Shown in pieces: positions 38,396 through 50,070 of a stretch of 64,000 nucleotides of DNA. Within the stretch, counting starts at the first letter, position 1. Each line of letters begins with the position of its first letter. Position numbers and translations under genes: made by a program. The notes below the pieces were generated by a model. The model did not search any database. It saw only the letters and a program-made list of their open reading frames with translations, and was not told the DNA's origin. Location: positions 22,677,001-22,741,000 of the forward strand of contig NC_060211.1 of NCBI RefSeq assembly GCF_021130785.1, in the 5' to 3' direction. Origin of the DNA: Homalodisca vitripennis. Lineage: Eukaryota; Arthropoda; Insecta; Hemiptera; Cicadellidae.

Positions 38396-39178
38396 TACAG
38401 GGTGTAACTGAAATACACCGACAAACTTCAGGAAGCTGTTCCTGGGGTCAAAACAATTCATAACAAAACAAAGTTCATATAAATATATGTCCTAAAATGC
38501 ATCGTTTTCCGTCTGTTTGTGTTTTTTTACAATAAATTATTTTCTAAACAACCATTAAAGGTAGAAAGTTAAAATTTTTAACATTTGCTAATCTAGTAAA
38601 TATTGTCAGTTAAAAAAATGTTTAAATGTTTAGTTGACAAAATTCAAAATAGCGGCTCATTAAAATCTTTGATGATGAATCTCTTAAAAAGTGCTTCCTG
38701 TACAAAAGATGTACTAGAATCAAAAGATTTTATAAATTTTATTCTAAAACAAACGTAATTCACTTATTGAAATCACTCAAGAGATAAAAAAAGTTGTGGC
38801 ATTTTTTTTAACTTAGTAATACATCAAATTTGCAAGTTTTTCCAAGATTAAAAAAATTAAAGTATTTTTCTTGTTTCAAAAGTTCATGTAATTATTTTTG
38901 CAGTATAAAAAAAGTTATTTTCGGTAAAAAAAATTAAACACGATAACTAGTTTTAAATTTGAAAAAAGTACATTGATACAAACAATCTGCATGACTTAAT
39001 TTTCATGCTTTCAAGACACAGCTGATTAGAACAACCATGAAGTCATATATTTCATTGCTTATTTTGGAAAAGATATCATATGTAATCACTTTCACTCGTA
39101 AAACATTATTAGTCAATAGTGCTCTTATTCTATTAAGATGGCAGATATTTTGTAGGTGTATTTCACTTACACCTTGTA
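38396..39178. mobile_element. 783-bp element with about 26-bp terminal inverted repeats (MITE-like)
   Basis: The left end TACAGGGTGTAACTGAAATA-CACC is mirrored at the right end by GGTG-TATTTCACTTACACCTTGTA. The arms match at most of about 26 positions. Outer TA dinucleotides could be a TA target duplication, which would fit Tc1/mariner/IS630-type or similar MITEs, but I cannot assign a superfamily. The interior is AT-rich and has no coding frame, so it would be non-autonomous. Confidence 0.65.
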
Positions 39179-41655
39179 CATATATTTGAACCCTTTAGAT
39201 AACGTTTCTGGTGCTGTGGGAAGAGTTTGCTGTGAAAACGTTAGCAGTCTAGTGACAATGAATAATCACATTTGACTTATGTTTGGGAACAGATCGAAAC
39301 TATCGTAAACGTTACAGCCAATCCAATAATTGGAACAGAAACTTGCCTCTAGTCCTGATATATCTTATGGTTCCTTTTTTTGTTATCCAAAAACGTTGCA
39401 AATAAATTGAATACAAATGCCATCCATTACCTAGATATTGTTACAATTAAACGCTAGAACACCAGTCTAGTTCAAGTCACTTAAAACAACATAGAACGTA
39501 CAACAGAACTACCTAGATTAGGCCAAAAAATTTCAGACTGGCGTTTGGAAGGACTTTATATAAAACCACCAAAATCTCATCTAGGATCTCTTTCTATACT
39601 TATGTACTTAACTAATTTTAGTATATTTTCTATCAAGATAGTTAAAAGGGTTAGATCGTTAATGGCGATCAGTATATTAAATTGGATTGCATTACATTGT
39701 TTTCAAAATAAACTATTTTATATTGCAATTAACAAATCCATATTTCGTGCAAAGAAGATCAATATTACCAAAAAGGCATTCACTTCCTTCCTAAAATCAA
39801 AAGTAAATGATTATGCCGGTATCATTTGTTAATTTTAATCTTAAATACATGGAGCTGAACAATAATTATTTTGGAGTAATCCTTGTATTTTAGTATTATA
39901 CCGCAAAAAACTTAGATCAATCGTGAACTAAAGTAAAAAGAAGACAAAATTTATCAGCTGAAAATGTATGCTGAGGACTACGATAGCTGAGAAGATGGGG
40001 AGAAAAAGTGGTGGATGCACCATTAGTAATGCTGACCGGGAATCTGCTCAGCCTGTGACAGTTTAATGAACTACTGTAATACTGCACGCCTACTGTGTTT
40101 AATGAAGCAGAAAATTGCTTAGCTTCGAGCTTCATTCTGAGAAGGACAGAAATGAGTAAAGTCTGTGATCATTAGAACAAACAAGAATTTTCCCACATTG
40201 ACCTGACATATTAGTACCTAACTAAAACTGCATGATTTTGTTTTTAGTAACTTATTGACTAATTCAACATGGGAAGTAATGTAATAATGTTTTTTGTCAT
40301 CATCATTTGCTCATTGTCAACATTGATAGAATTAGCGGCAAAAATCAGTCTTTATTTCATTGAATATAACTGTACATTTTCATACGTCTTCTCATTTATT
40401 TATGAAGTTGATATAGTCGTATAAACCAATTTTTTATCTCCTTTTAGCTAAAAATATAAAATAGCTGGAATGGAACAAAATAAAACATATTGTACAGAAA
40501 GAGCCAGTGAGTGCTTAGTATGTAGCAGTTTGCTCAGATATACGTAATATGTCATTTACATACTCTATTCCATAGAGACATAATTTGCAGTAGGTACTTT
40601 TATTTTGGCAGGCCTCGTAACGAACTCAGTCACCGACAGCGCCAGCATAGTTAAAATGGCTATATTCACTCGAGTAGGCTTACGACTTGATATTTGGCGA
40701 AGAAGTTTACCAGCATAATTTACGCTCAATTTGCCGGAGCGGGTCTGGCGAGAAATTGATTTCCAATTGGATGTTTACCTCCACCCAAAATGGCAGTAAG
40801 ATCGAGTCAATGATACGTTCAACTAGACGTATTCTATACACTATAGTGGTTAGTATTGTATTATGCTGTATTATAAAATTCGTGCACAAGATATACCTAA
40901 CATTAATGTACTTTTAAAACGTAAAAACTTTAAGGAATGTGCGAGATTATGGAGCCAAAGAAGATGTCACGTTCGATTCAGTGGTTATGGTTATCCTTTT
41001 TGCTGGCCTCATGCTAAGAGCAAGCCATTAAGGATATCAGGTTTAAAATTAAGTTTATTTATAACAGCAAATCGCCATAATGTAAGGATTCCTGATAATA
41101 TCCCTATTGTATCTAAGGCTCAGGTGCAGCAAGCGGTATTGATCCCATCGTAGTAAAATAAAAGTACTCAGCTTAAGTAACAAATACAGTAATTACTAGT
41201 TCCCAAGAAGTGCAAGTAATAATACTCGTTTCTTTCACAGATTACCCTTGCAAGGAAGATACATAGAGGACTTTCAAATTTCTATAAAACTTAAAAGAAT
41301 TTGCAATCTCTATATGCTTAAAAAATAAAATCAAGGAAAATCGTAAACAGTACACCAGTATTATACCGAGTCATAAGTTGCTAAGAAAATTACAATTTTG
41401 ACTAAAAATATTGCTTTAAATATGTTCCTATATCATAGATTTGTTTGTTAATTTTGTAAAAAGAATGTCATACGGCAATGGTATCACTGAATTTAATACA
41501 ATATTTTATATTTAAATTTTTCAAAAGTTTTGTTTAGTTGTTAAAATTTAGTTTGGTAATATTTTTGATGTGAAAAAAGATGTGTAAAATACGCTGTAAA
41601 TCACTGGACTCCATTAATGTATATATATATGTATGTATTATGTATGTATGAATAT
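39179..41655. other. Non-coding, nothing recognisable
   Basis: AT-rich, with a GC-richer stretch at about 40610-41155 where short plus-strand frames occur (40687-40917 and 40863-41153). They have no recognisable domain and no splice support. Confidence 0.4.
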
Positions 41656-41716
41656 ATATTAATGTAATGAAAATAACTAAAACCCTTTAAATTAAAACTT
41701 TTTATTACATACACGT

Positions 41717-41739
41717 GTTTCGGTTTTTAACCACTTCAG
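41717..41739 (-). ncRNA. Hammerhead-ribozyme-like core downstream of the Penelope-like ORF (degenerate)
   Basis: On the minus strand, 3' of the GIY-YIG frame, the sequence reads CTGAAGT, then a short hairpin GGTT-AAA-AACC, then GAAAC. Hammerhead ribozymes have CUGANGA, stem II, then GAAA, and Penelope-like elements are known to carry hammerhead motifs in their flanks. Here the first box is off-consensus (CTGAAGT), and I could not define stems I and III with certainty, so activity is doubtful. Position and order relative to the ORF fit. Confidence 0.35.
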
Positions 41740-41868
41740 TGTACATTAACCTCTAAATAAATAAATAAATAATAAACAATGAGATATACACATGTGGACC
41801 TTTTAAACATATGTTAAATTTAAATGACACAGTTGTAATTTTCTTATTAGTAATCTGTATTTAATATT

Positions 41869-42785
41869 TTAATTTTTTTCAAAAATTGGATTTGTCTTAT
41901 TTTTCAGATTACTATTTAAAATGTTATGAGGATCTTTATTATAATTTAGATAAATGTGTAATTCTTCTTTTGTGTTTAATTTCTCTCCTTTTCTTTCGAT
42001 ATCTAAAATTTCCATGTTCTTTTCAATATTTGTGTAGTTATGGTCAGTCTCCAATAGGTGTTCAGCAAAATTTGATTTTATTGTAGACATGTTATTTGTT
42101 TTTAAAGCTTGTATGTGTTCTTTAAACCTTTTATTAAAATTTTCTTCCAGTTTGCCCAATATAATAGCTTTCACAGTCACTACGGTTAATTTTGTATACT
42201 CCAGATTGTTTGTATAATTCCTGTTTGTCATCATTTTGGTTGACTTTGTTTTCAATAAGTTTAAATGTATTATTTCTTGTTTGGTGACTGATGGTGAATT
42301 TTGAATTTTGAAAGGTTTTTCGAACAGCTTTGTTTAATTTAGTATTGAATGGTACACATATATATATTTTTGAATTTCTGTAGTATTATGATTAGGTAGT
42401 ATTTTGTTGGTTTTATTAATTTTTCTTCTTTTCTTCTTAATCATTTTGTCTACAATTTGGGGTTGATATCCATTTTTGACAGCTAGGTATTTTATTATTT
42501 TTATTTCTTTATTTTTATTTTCATCACTCATTGGTATATTTAACATTCTGTTTACCATTGAGTGAAATGCTGCTAATTTGTATTTCCAAGGATGGTTAGA
42601 GGATGATGGTATTAGAAGATCTGTTTGGGTTGTTTTTCTATAAATTTCAAATGAGTGCTTTCCATTAAGATTAGAAATATTTATATCAAGAAAGTTAATT
42701 TTGACTTTTTGGATTTCTTTAGAAAACTTAATTGTTGGTGATATAGAATTGAGAAATGTTAAAAATGTTAAAATTTCATTACATT
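41869..42785 (-). pseudogene. Penelope-like retroelement, RT C-terminus and GIY-YIG endonuclease
   Basis: Minus strand, 5'-truncated at about 42785 next to a GT microsatellite. Fragments in order: EILTFLTFLNSISPTIKFS, then INFLDINISNLNGKHSFEIY, RKTTQTDLLIP and KLAAFHSMVNRMLNIP, which are the end of a Penelope-type RT and its thumb/linker. A following NGYQPQIVDKMI block is also typical. After one or more frame changes comes a GIY-YIG nuclease signature (GVYKI and, further on, YYIGQTGR, at about 42145-42215), then FKEHI and FAEHLLETDHNY, ending at a stop at 41869-41871. The palm and fingers of RT are missing and frameshifts interrupt the frame (near 42145 and about 42256-42334), so it is a dead fragment. 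The GIY-YIG and RT-linker motifs make the class assignment fairly firm. Confidence 0.8.
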
Positions 42786-42845
42786 AATATAAATAGATAA
42801 CCCTATAAGTGGAGTGAATAACATAATAATATATATACACACATA

Positions 42846-44448
<1,603 letters not shown>

Positions 44449-45494
44449 TTAACACTTAGAGTGCTAATCCCGTAATTTTACGGAACGGCGAAACTTCCGA
44501 AGAATGCTAATCCCGTAGTTTTACGTGGTTGTCATTTCAATTGGCATTATATTACATTATCCGTATTTAAACGGGTTTTGCCTACTCTACAATGTTATTT
44601 GGGTTTTTAGTAACACAATTCACCGCTAGAAAGCGTCAGATGTATTGTATGAGCTTAATGACAAAGCAACTTCGGCCGCGTTGTTTACGTGCCGCTGACG
44701 TGACGTTCGTTGCAACCGGCAGTCGATGTCGATGTCGCAATCATGGCTTCTTGCAGCTTGAACGACGTTGCGATCAGTGATGTATTAGATGAAGATAGTT
44801 TTTATTGGTGTAGATAGTATTTTTGACGATTCTGACATTGATCCTGATTTAATGGAAGAAGATTAGACACATACTTCAGGTAAGAATAAGTAAGTCTATT
44901 TATCATATAAACATCAGTCTAAAAGTTTGGTTATGTTATTGTTTTCGTGAATCAAACTATAATTTGTATTATAATAAATTAACTTTATTCAACTAATATT
45001 TTATTCTTATGAATAAAATGAAAATATATTCATATTTTACATAGTATATTATTATGTTACAGATGCTGAAAACAGTGCTGACAGCGAAAGTGATGCCGAC
45101 GCATCAATATGACGGCATAGTTTTTTGTCAAAAAACTACAAAACATAAAAACATGATTTGTATTATTCAAAGGACAGTTTATATTTGTAAATGGGTCATT
45201 GTAAATAATTGTATACATGCTTAGTTTAGTAAGTTAGATAAAAAAAACTGTCTCAAAAAATAATTTTTTTTTTCAAAAATATATGTTTTTAAAAAACATT
45301 TTTTTGTGTAGTTTTTTAAAAAACCACTAACAATCTCACGTTAAAAGAAAGACGAAAGTAAGCTGAATTAAGGCATGTAAGTATTTTTTTCATACCTTAA
45401 ATACTTTTTTTTAAATAAATTTTTGAAAACCACCAAAAACGCCCAGCATTCTACAGAGTTACATGTCATTTAGGGCCAGCACTCAAAGTGTTAA
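44449..45494 (+). mobile_element. piggyBac-type element, internally deleted
   Basis: Flanked by TTAA on both sides (44449-44452 and 45491-45494), the target duplication characteristic of piggyBac transposons. Immediately inside are terminal inverted repeats: CACTTAGAGTGCT on the left and the reverse complement of CACTTTGAGTGCT on the right (one mismatch in 13). Near the left end GCTAATCCCGTA-TTTTACG is repeated in direct orientation (about 44462 and 44507). The element is about 1.04 kb, too short for a transposase of about 550-600 residues, but retains a fragment of the transposase 5' coding region. It could only move with a transposase supplied in trans. Confidence 0.8.
44743..45113 (+). pseudogene. 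Remnant of piggyBac transposase N-terminus with an intron
   Basis: From an ATG at 44743 the sequence encodes MASCSLNDVAISDVLDEDS and, after a one-base frame change, DSIFDDSDIDPDLMEED. This is the acidic, Asp/Ser-rich N-terminus usual in piggyBac transposases. It is followed by CAGGTAAG (donor near 44880) and, about 180 bp on, TATGTTACAG (acceptor at about 45061), after which the acidic pattern resumes (AENSADSESDADASI) until a stop at about 45111. The DDD catalytic domain and Cys-rich C-terminus are absent, removed by the internal deletion. A frame change and stop before the donor show decay. Confidence 0.6.
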
Positions 45495-45616
45495 CGCTTC
45501 CGGCCTCCGTTCACTTCCTTGGCCGCAATTACGGCAACGTTAAGACCAATATAAAGTAAAGATTAATATTACTTACTTTAAAAGATCCCTCCAGAACTAT
45601 TGATTTGATTTAATTT

Positions 45617-45666
45617 AATTATTAAAAGGTACCTACATTACAGAATGTAGGTGCCTTTTAATAATT
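45617..45666. repeat. Near-perfect 23-bp hairpin with 4-nt loop
   Basis: The left arm 45617-45639 (AATTATTAAAAGG, then TACCTACATT) and right arm 45644-45666 are reverse complements with a single T/C difference; the loop is ACAG. It lies 120 bp outside the right end of the piggyBac element. It is too short for a typical miRNA precursor; a snapback remnant or palindromic insertion is more likely. Confidence 0.9.
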
Positions 45667-46467
45667 TACAAAATTGATAATTATTATTGGACAAGGTATT
45701 TGAGCAATGAAAAGGTCTGTATTATTTTCTCACATTTATTTACTACTATAAATGAAACCCATGATAATGTCAACACAACAAAACCCGGCTATGAAATATG
45801 ATAATCATGAGCGTCAATTTATTTTGAATGGCTGAGTAGCAAGTGTGTCAGAAGATTGAACGTCAAAAGGCGTTCATATATTTAACTGAGAAATTTGTCA
45901 ATCCATTTCAATTACAAGTACTCTTCAATCTGTAAGAATATTCCGACTAATAATCAATATTATCAATTAATTGTTGGAATCGGCTCAACATAAAATGCAG
46001 CAGGTTTATTCTAGGATTTTATTAATCACGAATGTATTAAAATACACGAGACATTAAAGATTATTATATTTCATCTGGGAATAAACAATAAAAAATATAA
46101 AACAATAAGAATAATTTTACTGCAATACGAGCTTTTCATTACCTTTATAACATAAAAAGAAATAAAGTGGGATGTGGCAGACAGTCTCATGCTTTGAACA
46201 CGTCACATTATCATGCAAAAATCAGCGTATTAAAACCCTATAATTTTTTCACCGGTCAAAGAAACTCTGATTAACAACCAACAATCTATAATAACGAACA
46301 GCCGAATAGACTTGACCAATAAGTTTTTGCCAGACCATGTGATCTTTGCCAAAGTAAGTAATCTAATATTTGGCAATGGTAATGTTTCTAGGATACAAAC
46401 TCGATACACTTTCCTTCAAAATTAAATTCTTGAAATATGTTAAACGTAACAGCAATGTTTAAAATGT
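45667..46467. other. Non-coding, nothing recognisable
   Basis: AT-rich with no gene, RNA or element that I can support. Confidence 0.4.
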
Positions 46468-46625
46468 TCGTTAAAACGATCAGCCACAATCCCATGGAGT
46501 GTTAAGCACACCAACGAATTCGGTGTTGCGTTTATAGAAATTAATGTTCATGCAAAGTTTTTAAATCTATTGGCTTGTAGTTTGTTCTCGAGATTTCGTG
46601 CAGACATCAATAAAATCTTTCAAGA
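46468..46625 (+). repeat. Dispersed repeat with CTAACGCTCAGCCA-type ends, copy 8
   Basis: Proximal part preserved: GATCAGCCACAATCCCATGG, then AATTCGGTGTTGCGTTTATA and GTTCTCGAGATTTCGTGCAG. The distal end is diverged. Confidence 0.6.
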
Positions 46626-46857
46626 ACCTGCTTTGGTAACCCTTAACTAAAAATAATTCATGAGTATTTCAATAACTTTATATCTAAATACATTTGACCT
46701 ATTTTTCAATTTTTTTACACAGCTCTGTAACTGCCGGTATTACTTTACATCGGACTGTTACAGTTCAAGCAAATGTATTGTAATTTTTACCAAAACTTAT
46801 TTTTGAAATAGTGCTTCAAGCGCGCCAAATAGATGGACTTAAGTGAATATATACATA

Positions 46858-46859
<2 letters not shown>

Positions 46860-46920
<61 letters not shown>

Positions 46921-46945
46921 GGGTGTGTGTGCGCGCGCGCGTGTT
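46860..46945. repeat. (GT)n microsatellite ending in GCGCGCGCGC
   Basis: About 75 bp of GT with single-base variants, followed by an alternating GC run at about 46931-46940. Confidence 0.95.
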
Positions 46946-48756
46946 TCTTATTATACATCTCAGTCAGAAATAAAATTTGTCAAGAAATAAATTATAGTTG
47001 AAGCTCCATTTGTTGCAGTTGTAATTTAAAAGTACGGATTTCAACATTATTTACTCTGAAAGAAATTCAAAATCCTTTCCAATGAAAACGTGATCGCATT
47101 TCACAGCTGAATGAGTCTTCGTCGCTTAGAGATATCACTTTCTAGAACAGTATTCAAGTACTTTCTTTGAAAAATAACCTGCTTCATAAAAAAACATTAT
47201 TCTTGTGTTATATCTAGAATGAAATACTTTGGATTGTACAAAACAAAATAGTGGCCAAAGAATAAATTTTAAATACCAACATCTTAAATAGAAATTTAAA
47301 AACCATTGTTAATCATTTTAAAATATATATGGTTGAAAAAGCTATATTGTTACAATACATATGGTATTGTTTCTTTGTAATGTGTATTTAATATATTCCA
47401 GAGTGAAATATATTTACAATTTAATTTTATAATTTCGAGTAATAATTATTATTCTGATTGACGAGTCAAATAACATTTAACCAGTGATAAAAATCATAAA
47501 AATGAATGGCAATGAACAATTTTAGAGGGTAAATAAAACGACGATTCCAGGCGAGTTCAAAAATCAAATGAGCCAAAGTGCAAAACATGCAATAGAGATA
47601 AATTTAAAGAATTAGGAAGTCGCAGTGGAAAACGCAATGTATATGACACCGGCTATAAGGAAAAGATTAGAGACATAAGCAATTTCTAATAGAATTCATT
47701 ATTACTAACACGGTAATAGCCTACATTTAAATAATGAACGACCAATGACATATTGATTACTAATGTACAACATTTAAAAACATCTCAAGTTCTGCTCACT
47801 AATAGCTTTAGAACAGAACAGCAATTGCTCAACACAAAAACAAGGTCATTAAGACTTTCACAGCTATTGGGCACTGAGTGATCACCTTATACTCTCAGTC
47901 TGAGTCTACAATACAAGTAGTTGCCACAGGTAGACTACTGTACAATAACTGTCTAGTTATTATTCAAGTACTTAACTGCTTGTAAATCAGATTCACTAAT
48001 ATTCTCCGAGAGGCAGTCTCATTAAATCGATAGAGGATGTTTTCCTAAAAGAAATCGTTAGTAGAATTGGTTTCCATGGAAGTCGAAATAGGTATGTATC
48101 AAAAGACTTTAAAATATTGTGCAATGATGTTGTCACAGATCATACTTTTCTGCCTTAACAAGCTTAAAACCAACAAGTTTGAAGGCAGGGACATAAATTA
48201 AACTTGTTAAGTTCGGAAAATTCATATCTGTAAAGATATTCCTCACTGTCTAAAATTATTCACATAAATCATATTATTTTAAAACTATTTTGAAAATGTG
48301 TTTGTTTTTAACATTTACAGTCGCTCTATTTAATTTTGAGCACAATATTCATAAAATAATTATTAAATAGGACTAATGTTATTTCAGCAGAAGGTCCAAA
48401 TATATTTTACTTAAATAATTCAAAGATCGCACCTTATTCATACAAGTAGACTAATTCCATAGCTCCTAAAAATAATATAAGCATTGGAGTAAAATGGTAT
48501 GATATTTAAAGTCTCATAAATGTATTAAAATCCTACAGTTTTTTAGTTTAATCAGTAAAAGGTTTTTCATTTTTTGTTAGTATATAAAATTTCCAAAGGG
48601 TATAATATTTTTACAAACCTCGTGTTGCAGTACATAAACATCTTTATTGATGCACAGAGTTCAAAACTTCAGAGTTTATTCACCAACAAATCAGCTTATA
48701 TTACAGATACCTAATTTAATTAATTCTCTGCTTTAACAATATATACAAGGCAGCAT
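46946..48756. other. Non-coding, nothing recognisable
   Basis: AT-rich sequence; no supported coding frame or repeat. Confidence 0.4.
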
Positions 48757-49021
48757 TACGCCACATTACATATTGTGCAACAGGCTTCCGCTGAGGTTGC
48801 TTGAAAATTTTCAAGTCTATGTTTAGGCTACATAATGTGTTACTAGGATTCATGTTAAAATGTCATATAATTGTACTCAGTTTGCTTACACATTTATTAA
48901 TACAGCATTTTATCGTTGCCATCGTGGTACCCACATACAGCTATAAAAACAGATAGATAAACAGAGAGACATAAAATAATTTTGTCGAGCCCCTTAAGCT
49001 TTTCGCTAACGCTCAGCCAAT
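48757..49021 (+). repeat. Dispersed repeat with CTAACGCTCAGCCA-type ends, copy 9
   Basis: Starts ACGCCACATTACATATTG (like copies 1 and 6) with CAACAGGCTTCCGCTGAGG, contains an internal insertion, then ATAGATAAACAGAGAGACAT, GAGCCCCTTAAGC and a terminal CGCTAACGCTCAGCCAATG. It lies about 500 bp upstream of the Gypsy insertion. Confidence 0.65.
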
Positions 49022-49753
49022 GAGATCTACCGAAACCCTTAAACATATGAAACACTCTTCGACATTTTTATGCATAAGGGTTAATACATCTTGTAATTGT
49101 TTTGAAGAGCATTTTTCTACACCATACTATTTCTATAGCTATATTTCCTAATATAGAAATTTATTAACCAATTGGTTACGCTAAGACTAATTCACTTACA
49201 ACTGTCTTAATTTAATATGACATAAATGTATAGAATTAGTCATTTTGATAGAATCACATCCACTGTCTCAATAATACCTATGAGATTGTTAATACATCAG
49301 TTTAAATTCAGTTTAAATATACTTATAAACTATTAAATCTTGTAGACTTTTAAAACCTTTTGTTATTTGAAATGGGCACAAATAAAATTTTTGGATACGA
49401 AACGTGGATCTAAAAGTAGACTGTAATGGCGTATAAAGAATAAGAGAGAGGTCACAAGTGATTTGTATGCTTTTCATGAAGGAAAGTAACTCCTTGATAT
49501 TGATTTTGTTTTCTTGTTGTGTAAGAGTTCAATTTTATACCCTGTTTTTTTTTTCTTAAATGAGAAAACGTTTATTTTGACAAGTAGGTGTGTCGATTTA
49601 TTTTTTTTTCGTCGATAGTCGTCGTCGTCATTCCATTAGAAGGAGTCGATTTGAGGTTAGGGAACCTCTCTACTCGGGGCAGTGCAGTTAGCCGGAGCTC
49701 CGATGTGACCGCTGCAGCGTCTGGCGACGACTGACGAAAACGCGTCTCTGCGC

Positions 49754-49975
49754 ATGACCGGCTGGCGGCCTACTTATACAGCCGATCCGACAAGGGACAG
49801 AGAGTTTTGCTTGCTAACGTCGTGGAGTGAAGCCAATTCGAGGAGAAGAGTTTTCGCTTGCGGACGTCGGTTTATGAAGTCTGAAGTCGAGTCGAGGAAT
49901 ACGAGAGCCCTGTACGAGAGAATACGCAGTCGGCATATATCGTCTTTTGGTGAGTCACCCCGAATTGTAAGTTAA
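49754..49975 (+). other. LTR leader frame with ATG and 5' splice donor
   Basis: An ATG-initiated frame (MTGWRPTYTADPTRDRE...) runs about 66 codons through the GC-rich part of the LTR and ends a few codons past TTTTGGTGAGT, a good 5' splice site with its GT at 49950-49951. The frame is present unchanged in the 3' LTR (59946 onward). If transcription starts upstream in the LTR, this could be the first exon of spliced element transcripts, or simply an untranslated leader that happens to be open. No homology is recognised. Confidence 0.35.
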
Positions 49976-50070
49976 TCATTAAGGGAATTTAAAAACAGTA
50001 CGAATATTGAATATAAAAACTAGTGCTGATTCGTTAACCTTGAATTCTACGGAATCTTTGAAAAATTAAT

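Noticed and set aside
40687..41153. Overlapping plus-strand frames in a GC-richer stretch as a possible host gene
   Set aside because: No domain, no splice sites and no conserved pattern recognised; open frames of this size are expected by chance.
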